In this document: positions 28,220-36,656 of the stretch, one piece after another
Numbering within the stretch: the first letter of the stretch is position 1
How the letters are laid out: the number at the start of each line of letters is the position of its first letter
NCBI RefSeq assembly: GCF_018531375.1
Contig: NZ_JAHBOH010000002.1
Location: 1 to 64,000, forward strand
Direction: 5' to 3'
DNA from: Cellulomonas fulva
Lineage (GTDB): Bacteria > Actinomycetota > Actinomycetes > Actinomycetales > Cellulomonadaceae
DNA length: 64,000 nt
Program-made: the position numbers and the translations under genes
Notes under the pieces: model-generated
Seen by the model: the letters and a program-made list of their open reading frames with translations, nothing else
The model's database searches: none
What the model was told of the DNA's origin: nothing

Positions 28220-28235
28220 TTGGACGCGTGTCCAA
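28220..28235. promoter_or_regulatory. TetR-type operator before the FAD dehydrogenase
   Basis: TTGGACGCGTGTCCAA is a 16-bp palindrome with perfect 6-base arms (TTGGAC and GTCCAA). It lies just upstream of the -10 element at 28209-28214, placed to block the promoter. TTGGAC-type palindromes are usual targets of TetR-family repressors. No tetR gene is in the window. Confidence 0.7.
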
Positions 28236-28252
28236 CAGGGTCGGCGCCCGCG

Positions 28253-28804
28253 TCAGGGCGTCGGCTGCACCGCGCGTCCGTGCCCCGGCGCGCTCCGGGC
28301 GGTCGAGACGGCGAGCGAGCGCCCCCAGCCCCGCGCCAGGTCGAGCTGACCGGGGGCGACGAGAGCGCGCCCGTCGTCGAGCTGCTCGACCGCGAACCCC
28401 TGGCAGGGGGCGACCAGGTCGGCGCCGGCCTTGGCCGCGAGCTTCTCGATCCGCAGGCCCGCCGAGCCGGAGAAGCGGCCCGGACCCCGGGTGTCGAACA
28501 CCGCGAGGCGCCGTCCGCGCAGCCCGGGCAGGGCGTCGAACCACTCGTGCACCCCGAGGTCGCCGGGCTGGGCGCCGCGGGCCCGCGCGAGCGCACGGCT
28601 GCGGGGGGTGGACAGCCCGCGCATGTGCGTCGGGGCGCCGATCACGAGCAGCTCGGAGCGCAGCACGGTGTCGTCGCGCGCCGCGGCCTCCGCGACGTCG
28701 AGCGCGGCCGCCTCGAGGCCGCCGTCGCGGAGCCCGGCCGCGACCGCCTCGGCGACCGCACGCGTGCAGCCGAACATCGACTCGAACACCACGACCGCGG
28801 ACAT
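28253..28804 (-). CDS. Flavodoxin-like domain protein
   Basis: A 183-residue cytoplasmic protein with the start VVVFESMFGCTRAVAEAVAAGL, a typical FMN phosphate-binding loop and first helix of flavodoxins. Another conserved segment is LLVIGAPTHMRGLSTPRSR. It may carry electrons or act as an FMN-dependent redox partner. It lies upstream of the FAD dehydrogenase on the same strand (51-bp gap), but the dehydrogenase has its own promoter and operator, so joint action is only a possibility. Small flavodoxins of this kind are common and uncharacterised in actinobacteria. Confidence 0.82.
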   Translation of the reverse strand: MSAVVVFESMFGCTRAVAEAVAAGLRDGGLEAAALDVAEAAARDDTVLRSELLVIGAPTHMRGLSTPRSRALARARGAQPGDLGVHEWFDALPGLRGRRLAVFDTRGPGRFSGSAGLRIEKLAAKAGADLVAPCQGFAVEQLDDGRALVAPGQLDLARGWGRSLAVSTARSAPGHGRAVQPTP

Positions 28805-28858
28805 GGCACCAGCATGCGCGTGGCGTGCCGCCCACCCGTGGGCCCCAGGTCCCGCTCG

Positions 28859-31150
28859 TCAGCCGTCCGGGTCGAGCACGTACACGCGCATGCTCAGCGG
28901 CTCGAGCAGGGTCTCCTCGTCGGCCGCGGTGTGCAGCGCCCCGGCGATCGCCGCCGACCGCTGCTCGTCGGGGTGCTCCCAGACCGAGTCCCACGCCACG
29001 CGCCACCGGTCGCCCGGCTCGCCGCACAGCGTGACGTCCACCGGCTCCAGCCGGCCGTTCACGACGACGAGCACGACGTCCAGCGGCTCGTCGTCGGTGT
29101 CGACCGCGCGCAGCATCTGCAGCGTGCGGTTGGCGGGGTCGTGCCAGCGCTCGTGGTCGAACGCGACGCCCGCCGCGTCGAACCACGCGAGGTCCAGCCG
29201 CCCACCGGGGCGTGCCGCGCGCCCCCGGTAGAAGCGTGTGGTCCGCAGCGCGGGGTGGTCCCGCCGCAGCGCGAGCAGCCCGCGCGTCGTCGCGAGCAGG
29301 TCACGACGCCACGGCGTGAGGTCCCAGGACACCCAGGTCGCGGGGCCGTCCTGGCAGTACGCGTTGTTGTTGCCGTGCTGCGTGCGCCCCATCTCGTCGC
29401 CCGCCGTGATCATCGGCGTGCCGGCGGCGATCGCGAGCGTGGCGAACAGGTTGCGGATCGAGCGGCGGCGCAGCGGCGCCACGGCCGCGGCGGGCGACTC
29501 CTGGTCCACGGGTCCCTCGATGCCGTGGTTCCACGAGCGGTTGTCGTCGGACCCGTCCCGGTTGTTCTCGCCGTTGGCGAGGTTGTGCTTGTGGTCGTAC
29601 GTGACCAGGTCGGCGAGCGTGAAGCCGTCGTGCGCGGTCACGAAGTTCACGGACGCGTGCGGGCCGCGCACCAGCGGCGGGTCGCTGTGCCCGAACAGGT
29701 CGACCGACCCGGACAGCCGGGTGGCGAGGTCCCGCACGCGGTGGCCGGGCAGCCCGTGCGCCGCTCGCGCCGGGTCCGCCAGCCAGAACGAGCGCACGGC
29801 GTTGCGGAACCGGTCGTTCCACTCCGCCCAGGGCTGGATGAACTGGCCCGTGCGCCAGCCGCCGGGTCCGACGTCCCACGGTTCCGCGACCAGCTTCAGG
29901 CCGTGCAGCGCGGGGTCCGTGGCGGCCGCGACGAGCAGCGGGTGGTCCTGCGTGAAGCCGTCAGCGCCGCGCGCGAGCGTGACCGCCAGGTCGAACCGGT
30001 AGCCGTCGACGCCCACCACGTCGGCCCAGTAGCGCATCGAGTCCAGCGCCATGCGGATCACCTCGGGGCGCCGGAAGTCGAGCGTGTTCCCGGTACCGGT
30101 GACGTCCGCGAGGTTCGCGGGGACCGCGCCGTCGTGCGCGTAGTAGACCGTGTTGTCGAGGCCGCGCCAGGAGACGTGCTGCCCCGGCATGCCGCCCTCG
30201 CACGTGTGGTTGTAGACCACGTCGAGCAGCACCTCGATACCCGCCGCGTGCAGCGCGTGCACCGCCGTGCGCAGCTCGGCGAGGACCGCGTGCGCGCCCT
30301 CCTGGCGGGCGGCGGCGGTCGCGTACCGCGGCTCGGGCGCGAAGAAGCCGAGCGTGCTGTAGCCCCAGTAGTTGGTCAGGCCCTTCTCGACGAGGTGCGG
30401 CTCGTCGGTCGACGCGTGCACCGGCAGCAGCTCGATCGCGGTGACGCCCAGGCGCAGGAGGTGGTCGACGACCGCGGGGTGCGCGAGGCCGGCGTAGGTG
30501 CCGCGCAGCTCGGCCGGGACCTCGGGGTGCAGCATGGTCAGGCCGCGGACGTGCGCCTCGTAGACCACCATGCGGTCCCACGGCGTCCACGGGCGGTTCG
30601 CCGCGGGGTCCGGACCGGGCAGCGCGTCGACGTCGACCACGACCGACCAGGGGACGTGGCCCGCCGAGTCGCGGGGGTCCGCCGGGCCGTAGACGTCGCC
30701 CCGGCAGTGCTCGTCGACCACGTGGCCGTACGTCGCCGGCCCGTACGTCATCTCGCCCTCGAGGCCGCGCGCCCAGGGGTCGACGAGGAGCTTGGCCGGG
30801 TTGTGGCGCAGGCCCTGCTCGGGCTGCCACGCCCCGTGCACCCGGAAGCCGTAGCGCGCGCCGGGTGCCACGTCGGGGACGAAGGCGCTGAACACCCCCA
30901 GGGCAGGGCCGGAGAGCGGGACGCGGCGCTCGCTCGTCGTGCCGTCCGGTGCGCCGTCCGCGTCCACCGCGAGGCAGAGGTCGACGCCGGTGGCGTGCGA
31001 CGCGAGGACGGCGACCTCGACGCCGCCGGGGACGGGGTGGACCCCCAGACGCGGCGGTCGGGAGCCCGGGCGCGGGGCGAGGGCGGGGCCCCCGGTGCGC
31101 GCGTCGGAGGGCTCCGGGTGGGTGGACGGACGCGGACTCACGCGGGACAT
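28859..31150 (-). CDS. glgX: Glycogen debranching enzyme
   Basis: A 763-residue GH13/isoamylase-type protein that cuts alpha-1,6 branches in glycogen. A CBM48-like N-terminal region precedes the barrel with Asp in GYRFDLAVTLAR, Glu in LKLVAEPWDVGPGG and Asp in FVTAHDGFTLADL. The GlgX-specific motif NWGYS-like stretch (NYWGYSTLGFFAPEPRYA) is present. The first 45 residues are Pro/Arg-rich and poorly conserved. The ATG at 31150 is the last start before that region. With GlgE, TreS, Mak and GlgB it covers both synthesis and breakdown of storage glucan. It is divergent from etfB. Confidence 0.94.
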   Translation of the reverse strand: MSRVSPRPSTHPEPSDARTGGPALAPRPGSRPPRLGVHPVPGGVEVAVLASHATGVDLCLAVDADGAPDGTTSERRVPLSGPALGVFSAFVPDVAPGARYGFRVHGAWQPEQGLRHNPAKLLVDPWARGLEGEMTYGPATYGHVVDEHCRGDVYGPADPRDSAGHVPWSVVVDVDALPGPDPAANRPWTPWDRMVVYEAHVRGLTMLHPEVPAELRGTYAGLAHPAVVDHLLRLGVTAIELLPVHASTDEPHLVEKGLTNYWGYSTLGFFAPEPRYATAAARQEGAHAVLAELRTAVHALHAAGIEVLLDVVYNHTCEGGMPGQHVSWRGLDNTVYYAHDGAVPANLADVTGTGNTLDFRRPEVIRMALDSMRYWADVVGVDGYRFDLAVTLARGADGFTQDHPLLVAAATDPALHGLKLVAEPWDVGPGGWRTGQFIQPWAEWNDRFRNAVRSFWLADPARAAHGLPGHRVRDLATRLSGSVDLFGHSDPPLVRGPHASVNFVTAHDGFTLADLVTYDHKHNLANGENNRDGSDDNRSWNHGIEGPVDQESPAAAVAPLRRRSIRNLFATLAIAAGTPMITAGDEMGRTQHGNNNAYCQDGPATWVSWDLTPWRRDLLATTRGLLALRRDHPALRTTRFYRGRAARPGGRLDLAWFDAAGVAFDHERWHDPANRTLQMLRAVDTDDEPLDVVLVVVNGRLEPVDVTLCGEPGDRWRVAWDSVWEHPDEQRSAAIAGALHTAADEETLLEPLSMRVYVLDPDG

Positions 31151-31154
31151 TGTG

Positions 31155-31172
31155 GCGGACCCACGTGTCCGC
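31155..31172. promoter_or_regulatory. 18-bp palindrome upstream of glgX
   Basis: GCGGACCCACGTGTCCGC has 6-base perfect outer arms (GCGGAC and GTCCGC). It begins five bases before the glgX start codon on the minus strand, between glgX and etfB, and is a possible repressor site. Confidence 0.5.
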
Positions 31173-31177
31173 GACGT

Positions 31178-31210
31178 GTCGTCGGCCCGTCGTCGGCCCG
31201 TCGTCGGCCC
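31178..31210 (+). repeat. Three perfect 11-bp tandem repeats
   Basis: GTCGTCGGCCC occurs three times head to tail at 31178, 31189 and 31200, in the divergent glgX-etfB promoter region. The function is unknown. Confidence 0.85.
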
Positions 31211-31274
31211 GGTCCGCCGTCCGCAGGGCGAACCGGCGGCGGCGCCCGCCGGTGCGGAGGGTAACGTTCCGCGG

Positions 31275-32054
31275 GTGAAGATCGTGGTGTGCGTCAAGCA
31301 CGTGCCGGACATCCAGTCGGACCGCCGGATCGCGGACGGTCGCACCGTCCGTGACGGGGGTGACGGGACGCTCAACGAGCTCGACGAGAACGCGCTCGAG
31401 GCGGCCCTGGCGCTGGTCGAGGCGGCCGGCGAGGGCGAGGTCGTCGTCGTGACGGTCGGCCCCGACGACGCGGTGGACGCGGTGCGCAAGGGCCTCCAGA
31501 TGGGCGCCGACGCCGGCGTGCACGTGGTCGACGACGCGGTCGCGGGCTCGGACGCGCTGGGCACCGCGCGCGTGCTGGCGGCGGCGGTCGCGCGTGTGGG
31601 CGAGGTCGACCTCGTCGTCACGGGCATGGCGGGCCTCGACGGCCTGACGTCCCTGGTGCCGAGCGCGCTCGCCGCGCTGCTCGACGTGCCCGCGCTGCCG
31701 CTCGCGGCGACGCTCGAGGTCGACGCGGGCGTCGTGCGCGTGACCCGCAACCTCGACCACGCCACCGAGGTGCTCGAGGCGCCGCTGCCCGCGCTGGTCT
31801 CCGTCACCGACCAGACCAACGAGCCCCGCTACCCGAACTTCAAGGGGATCATGTCCGCGCGCAAGAAGCCGGTGGAGACCCTCACCCTCGCGGACCTGGG
31901 CCTGGACGCCGCGCTCGTCGGCACGTCCGGCGCCTGGACCGAGGTGCTCGAGTCGGCGCCCCGGCCGGCGCGCGAGGACCGCGTCCTGATCAACGACACG
32001 GGCGACGCGGGCGTGCGCCTGGCCGCCTTCCTGGTCGAGAACCAGCTCGCCTGA
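31275..32054 (+). CDS. etfB: Electron transfer flavoprotein, beta subunit
   Basis: A 259-residue ETF beta subunit (FixA). It starts with the family signature KIVVCVKHVPD and contains the AMP-binding region and the recognition-loop segment around FKGIMSARKKPVETL. With EtfA it accepts electrons from acyl-CoA and related dehydrogenases and passes them to the quinone pool. The GTG at 31275 lies 7 bases after the hexamer TAACGT (31262-31267), so the mRNA is likely leaderless. It is followed by etfA after a 54-bp gap, as in other actinobacteria. Confidence 0.95.
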   Translation: MKIVVCVKHVPDIQSDRRIADGRTVRDGGDGTLNELDENALEAALALVEAAGEGEVVVVTVGPDDAVDAVRKGLQMGADAGVHVVDDAVAGSDALGTARVLAAAVARVGEVDLVVTGMAGLDGLTSLVPSALAALLDVPALPLAATLEVDAGVVRVTRNLDHATEVLEAPLPALVSVTDQTNEPRYPNFKGIMSARKKPVETLTLADLGLDAALVGTSGAWTEVLESAPRPAREDRVLINDTGDAGVRLAAFLVENQLA

Positions 32055-32108
32055 GCGCTCCCGCCCGCACCGCCACCGTTCTGCCCGACGAGACCTGAGG
32101 ACCCACCC

Positions 32109-33086
32109 GTGAGCGACATCCTCGTCCTGCTCGACCACACCGCCGCCGGTGCGCTGCGCGCGCCCGTGCGCGAGCTCGTGACCCTCGCCCGCACGCTCAC
32201 CGACGGCGCGGTGCACGGCGCGTGGGCCGTCGACGGGGCCGAGCCGGACGACGCCGCGCTGGCCGAGCTCGGCGCGCTCGGCGTGGGCACGGTGCACCGG
32301 CTGACGAGCGACGGCGACCTGCACGTGGCGGCCGTCCTGGCCGAGGCCCTCGCCTCGCTCGTCGCCGCCACGGGCGTCGGCACGGTGCTCGCGACCTCGT
32401 CGTTCGAGAACAAGGAGGCGGCGGCGCACCTCGCCCTCGCGACGGGTGCGGGCGTGGTCACCGACGCCGACGCCGTCGAGCGGGTCGACGGCCGGCTCGT
32501 CGTCGGCAAGACCGTGTTCGCCGGGACGTGGACCACGCGCACGGCCGTGCGCACGCCGCTCGCCGTCGTGACGCTCAAGGCGAACAGCGTGACGGCCACC
32601 GACGCGCCCGCCCCCGCGGCCCCGCAGGTCGTCGAGCACGCCACCACCGCGAGCGCCGGCGCGCTCCGGGTGCGGCTCGTCTCGCGCACCGAGCGTCCCG
32701 CCACCGGCCGGCCGGACCTGGGCAGCGCGAACGTCGTGGTCGTCGGCGGACGCGGCACCGAGGGCGACTTCACGCAGGTGGAGGAGCTCGCCGACGTCCT
32801 GGGCGGTGCGGTCGGGGCGACGCGCGTGGCGACCGACGAGGGCTGGATCGGCCACGACGCGCAGATCGGGCAGACGGGCGTCACCGTCTCGCCGCGCCTG
32901 TACATCGGCGCCGGCGTCTCGGGTGCCGTGCACCACCGCGGGGGCATGCAGGCGTCCGGCACGATCGTCGCGGTCAACTCCGACCCCGACGCGCCGATCT
33001 TCGAGATCGCCGACCTCGGCATCGTCGGTGACCTGCGGACGGTCCTGCCGCAGGCGGCCGCCGAGCTCCGCCGGCTGAAGGGCTGA
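32109..33086 (+). CDS. etfA: Electron transfer flavoprotein, alpha subunit
   Basis: A 325-residue FixB protein. The C-terminal FAD-binding domain is intact, with VVGGRGTEG, ATRVATDEGWIGHDAQIGQTG and the segment ending SGAVHHRGGMQASGTIVAVN. It binds FAD in the heterodimer with EtfB. The GTG at 32109 has TGAGGA eight bases upstream. It converges with the APH-like gene, leaving only 24 bp between the stop codons. Confidence 0.95.
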   Translation: MSDILVLLDHTAAGALRAPVRELVTLARTLTDGAVHGAWAVDGAEPDDAALAELGALGVGTVHRLTSDGDLHVAAVLAEALASLVAATGVGTVLATSSFENKEAAAHLALATGAGVVTDADAVERVDGRLVVGKTVFAGTWTTRTAVRTPLAVVTLKANSVTATDAPAPAAPQVVEHATTASAGALRVRLVSRTERPATGRPDLGSANVVVVGGRGTEGDFTQVEELADVLGGAVGATRVATDEGWIGHDAQIGQTGVTVSPRLYIGAGVSGAVHHRGGMQASGTIVAVNSDPDAPIFEIADLGIVGDLRTVLPQAAAELRRLKG

Positions 33087-33110
33087 CGCGCGACGCCTCG
33101 GCGGCGCGGC

Positions 33111-34100
33111 TCAGAGCGTGCGCAGCCAGCGCAGCGTGGCGTGGCCCTGCGCGCGCTGGAAGGCGCGCAGGTTGGGGATGCCCGGCGGCGCGGGCTGCAG
33201 GCTGCTCCACGTGAAGTAGCCGGCGAGCCCGGCCAGCCCGGCGCGGAGCTCGTCGTCGGACACGCCCACCGACAGGTGGTGACCGCGGAAGATGCGGCCG
33301 GGGTCCCCGCCGCCCTGGAGCGCGACGCTCGGCAGCATGAACGCGAGGTCCAGCCACGGCGCGCCCACGCTGGCGTGCGGCCAGTCGATCAACCACACCT
33401 GGTCGTGGTCGCCGTCGATCATCACGTTGTCCGCGCGCAGGTCGCCGTGCACGAGCGCGTCGCCCGCCAGTGCCGGCAGTGCGTCCTGCTCGAGCAGCAC
33501 CAGCTTCTCCAGCGCGTCGCCGATCCAGCCGCCGAGCTCGCCGGAGGTGGCCACCAGCTCGTCCACCACGGCTCCGGGTCCCGCCACCAGCCGGCGCCAG
33601 CCCACGAAGTCCTCCGCAAGCTGGTCGTCCGTGCGCGGGAGCGCGTGGCCCGCGAGGGGCTCGGCCTCGGCCAGCGCGCCGACCGCGTCCAGCACCGCGC
33701 CCAGGTCGTCGGGCCGCCACGGCAGCTCCGGCGACCGGCCGTGCACCACCTCGAAGCCGAGGACGACCCACTCGCCGTCGTCGCGCGACCACAGCAGCCG
33801 CGGCGCCGTGACCTGCGGCGGGAGGGCCGCGGCGTTGCGGATCTCGGCGCGGGCGAGCGAGGGCGAGACGGGGTTCTGCTCCGGCGAGACCGCCTTGACG
33901 AAGACGCCGCGACCGTCGGCGAGCTCGAGCACGGCGGCGAACCCGGGGGAGAACCCGCTCGTCGCACCGATCTCGGCGGTCACCTGGGCTCCCGACGCCG
34001 TCGAGATCTGCTCGCGGACGTGCCGGGGCAGGTCGCGCCAGTCCAGCCGCTGGCCGCTGAAGGCGAGCGGCAGGGCGAGGACGTCGTCGTCGGGACTCAC
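33111..34100 (-). CDS. Phosphotransferase, aminoglycoside phosphotransferase (APH)-like
   Basis: A 329-residue kinase-fold protein. The catalytic loop is ALVHGDLRADNVMI and the metal motif is VWLIDWPHASVGAPWLDLA, as in the APH/choline-kinase superfamily. The substrate is unknown. Chromosomal proteins of this type in actinobacteria are not proven resistance genes, and nothing here indicates antibiotic resistance. The GTG at 34100 lies 6 bases after a CAGGAT element, suggesting a leaderless start. It is transcribed away from the cysteine desulfurase gene. Confidence 0.87.
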   Translation of the reverse strand: MSPDDDVLALPLAFSGQRLDWRDLPRHVREQISTASGAQVTAEIGATSGFSPGFAAVLELADGRGVFVKAVSPEQNPVSPSLARAEIRNAAALPPQVTAPRLLWSRDDGEWVVLGFEVVHGRSPELPWRPDDLGAVLDAVGALAEAEPLAGHALPRTDDQLAEDFVGWRRLVAGPGAVVDELVATSGELGGWIGDALEKLVLLEQDALPALAGDALVHGDLRADNVMIDGDHDQVWLIDWPHASVGAPWLDLAFMLPSVALQGGGDPGRIFRGHHLSVGVSDDELRAGLAGLAGYFTWSSLQPAPPGIPNLRAFQRAQGHATLRWLRTL

Positions 34101-34232
34101 GGCGCAATCCTGCCAGGCAGCGGGGGGTGCGCGGGGCCGGATCGTGGTCCCGGGGATGTGACGTCCGTGCGCGACCGGACGCCCGTGGCCCCTCGGCACG
34201 GTCGGGACCGCGGACGTTCGTAGACTCCTGGG

Positions 34233-35441
34233 GTGAGCGCGTACCTGGACCACGCGGCGACCACGCCGATGCTGCCGGTCGCCGTGCGCGCGCTGTCCGA
34301 GCAGCTCGCCCGGCCCGGCAACCCCTCGTCGCTGCACGCGTCCGGCCGCGCCGCACGTCGCGTCGTCGAGGAGGCGCGGGAGCGGCTCGCCGCGGCGCTG
34401 GGCGCGCGACCCAGCGAGGTGCTGTGGACGTCGGGCGGTACCGAGGCCGACAACTTGGCCGTCAAGGGCCTGTTCTGGGCGCGCCGGACGCAGGACCCGC
34501 GACGACGGCGCCTGCTGGTGTCGGCGGTCGAGCACCACGCCGTGCTCGACCCGGCGTTCTGGATGGCCGAGCACGCGGGTGCGGAGCTGGTGCTGCTGCC
34601 CGTCGACGCCGACGGCGTGCTGGAGCTGGACGCCCTGCGCGCCGAGCTCGAGGAGCACGGCGACGCGGCCGCGGTGGTCTCGGTGATGTGGGCGAACAAC
34701 GAGGTGGGCGCGCTGCAGCCGCTCGACGAGGTGGTGGCGCTCGCGCACCGGTACGGGGTCCCGGTGCACGCGGACGCGGTGCAGGCGTTAGGCCAGGTGC
34801 CGGTCGACTTCGGCGCCAGCGGGCTCGACGCGCTCACGCTGAGCGGGCACAAGCTGGGCGGGCCCGGGGGGACCGGTGCGCTGCTGGCGCGCCGCGGCCT
34901 CGAGCTCACGCCCGTGCAGCACGGCGGGGGGCAGGAGCGCGGCGTGCGCTCCGGCACGCTCGACGCGGCGCTGCTGGGGGCGTTCGCCGTCGCCGTCGAT
35001 GCGGGCGTCGCGGCCCGGCCGCAGGAGTCCGTGCGCCTCGCGGCGCTGCGCGACGAGCTCGTCGCGGGCGTGCGCCGCGCCGACCCGACCGCCGTGCTCC
35101 GCGGCCCGCGGGACGGCGCGCGGCGGCTGCCGGCGAACGCCCACTTCACGTTCCCGGGGTGCGAGGGCGACTCGCTGCTGTACCTGCTCGACTCGGCGGG
35201 CGTCGAGGCGTCGACCGGATCGGCCTGCCAGGCCGGCGTCCCGCGCCCGTCGCACGTGCTGCTCGCGATGGGTGTGGCGGAGGACGACGCGCGGGGTGCG
35301 CTGCGGTTCTCCCTCGGCCACGCGTCGACCTCCGACGACGTGGCGGCGCTGCTCGCGGCGCTGCCCGGCGTGCTGGCGCGCGCCCGGGAGGCGGGCCTCG
35401 TCGGCTCGTCGGGGCGTCGGTCGACGCCGGAGGTGGTCTGA
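34233..35441 (+). CDS. Cysteine desulfurase (NifS/IscS type)
   Basis: A 402-residue PLP enzyme that takes sulfur from cysteine. The start YLDHAATTPM, the PLP lysine Lys207 in LSGHKLGGPGG and the persulfide cysteine Cys332 in STGSACQAG identify it. The active-site loop is of the NifS/IscS group. The gene directly abuts mnmA, so its main task is probably to donate sulfur for tRNA thiolation. The GTG at 34233 follows TAGACT (34221-34226) by 6 bases, indicating a leaderless start for the whole operon. Confidence 0.95.
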   Translation: MSAYLDHAATTPMLPVAVRALSEQLARPGNPSSLHASGRAARRVVEEARERLAAALGARPSEVLWTSGGTEADNLAVKGLFWARRTQDPRRRRLLVSAVEHHAVLDPAFWMAEHAGAELVLLPVDADGVLELDALRAELEEHGDAAAVVSVMWANNEVGALQPLDEVVALAHRYGVPVHADAVQALGQVPVDFGASGLDALTLSGHKLGGPGGTGALLARRGLELTPVQHGGGQERGVRSGTLDAALLGAFAVAVDAGVAARPQESVRLAALRDELVAGVRRADPTAVLRGPRDGARRLPANAHFTFPGCEGDSLLYLLDSAGVEASTGSACQAGVPRPSHVLLAMGVAEDDARGALRFSLGHASTSDDVAALLAALPGVLARAREAGLVGSSGRRSTPEVV

Positions 35442-36656
35442 GTGCGGGTGCTCGCGGCGCTCTCGGGCGGGGTGGACTCCGCGGTGGCGGCCGCCCGGGC
35501 CGTCGACGCCGGCCACGACGTCGTGGGGGTGCACATGGCGCTGTCGCGGACTCGTGACCAGTTCCGCACCGGCTCGCGCGGGTGCTGCTCGATCGAGGAC
35601 GCGGGCGACGCGCGCCGGGCGGCGGACGTCCTGGGGATCCCCTACTACGTGTGGGACCTGTCCGAGCGGTTCGAGGAGACGGTCGTCGCCGACTTCCTCT
35701 CCGAGTACGCGGCCGGCCGGACGCCCAACCCGTGCGTGCGGTGCAACGAGCACATCAAGTTCGCGACGCTGCTGGACAAGGCGCTCGCGCTCGGGTTCGA
35801 CGCGGTGTGCACCGGCCACTACGCGCGCGTCGAGCACCGCGACGGGACGCCCGAGCTGCACCGCGCGCGCGACGCCGCCAAGGACCAGTCCTACGTGCTC
35901 GCCGTGATGGGTCCGGACCGGCTCGCCCGCTCGATGTTCCCGCTGGGCGACGTCGCGTCCAAGGAGGAGACGCGCCGTGAGGCCGCCGCGCGCGGGCTGG
36001 CCGTCTCCGCCAAGCCCGACTCCTACGACATCTGCTTCGTCGCCGACGGCGACACCCAGGGCTTCCTGCGCGACCGGCTCGGCAGCCGGCCCGGCGACGT
36101 CGTGGACACCACGGGCGCGGTCGTCGGGCAGCACGACGGCGCGTACGCGTACACCGTCGGGCAGCGCCGCGGCCTCGCGCTGGGGCGGCCCGCTCCCGAC
36201 GGCCGCCCGCGCTACGTCCTGCAGGTCGAGCCGGTGCGCAACCGCGTGGTCGTCGGACCGGCCGACGAGCTGGCGGTGGGCGTCGTGCACGCGGACCGGG
36301 CGGTCTGGTACGACGAGGGTGCCCGCGCCGGGGCCGCGGTCGGGTCGCAGGCGCAGAGGCAGGTGCAGGTGCAGGTCCGTGCGCACGGGGCGCCGGTGGC
36401 AGGGGTCGTGGAGGCTGCGGCTGCGGCCGCGGCTGCGGCCGTGCCGGTCGTCCCGGGGACGTCCGGTCCCGACGAGCGCGAGGACCGCAGCAGCGTGCGG
36501 GTCCGGCTCGTGGAGCCGCTCAGCGGCGTCGCGCCGGGGCAGTCGCTGGTGCTGTACGACGGCACGCGTGTGCTGGGCCAGGCCACCGTGACGGCCACCG
36601 AGCGTCCGGGCGCGCCTGCGCTCGCCCCGGCTCGGGTGACCGGGGCCGGCGCGTGA
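35442..36656 (+). CDS. mnmA: tRNA-specific 2-thiouridylase
   Basis: A 404-residue enzyme that makes 2-thiouridine at the wobble base of Lys, Glu and Gln tRNAs. The PP-loop [10 protein letters not shown] binds ATP, and catalytic cysteines are Cys98 ([12 protein letters not shown]) and Cys198 (YDICFV). The gene begins on the base after the desulfurase stop. An unusual low-complexity segment of about 45 residues (about 302-347, with QVQVQV and a run of nine alanines) is inserted in the C-terminal beta-barrel domain. The frame is intact. The stop overlaps the next gene by four bases. Confidence 0.95.
   Translation: MRVLAALSGGVDSAVAAARAVDAGHDVVGVHMALSRTRDQFRTGSRGCCSIEDAGDARRAADVLGIPYYVWDLSERFEETVVADFLSEYAAGRTPNPCVRCNEHIKFATLLDKALALGFDAVCTGHYARVEHRDGTPELHRARDAAKDQSYVLAVMGPDRLARSMFPLGDVASKEETRREAAARGLAVSAKPDSYDICFVADGDTQGFLRDRLGSRPGDVVDTTGAVVGQHDGAYAYTVGQRRGLALGRPAPDGRPRYVLQVEPVRNRVVVGPADELAVGVVHADRAVWYDEGARAGAAVGSQAQRQVQVQVRAHGAPVAGVVEAAAAAAAAAVPVVPGTSGPDEREDRSSVRVRLVEPLSGVAPGQSLVLYDGTRVLGQATVTATERPGAPALAPARVTGAGA

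Noticed and set aside
25469..31264. Plus-strand open frame of about 1930 residues opposite glgE, the FAD dehydrogenase and glgX
   Set aside because: Shadow of minus-strand genes with complete catalytic motifs.
33111..34100. Aminoglycoside resistance gene
   Set aside because: Only the general APH fold is supported. Chromosomal members in actinobacteria are diverse kinases, and no resistance context is present.
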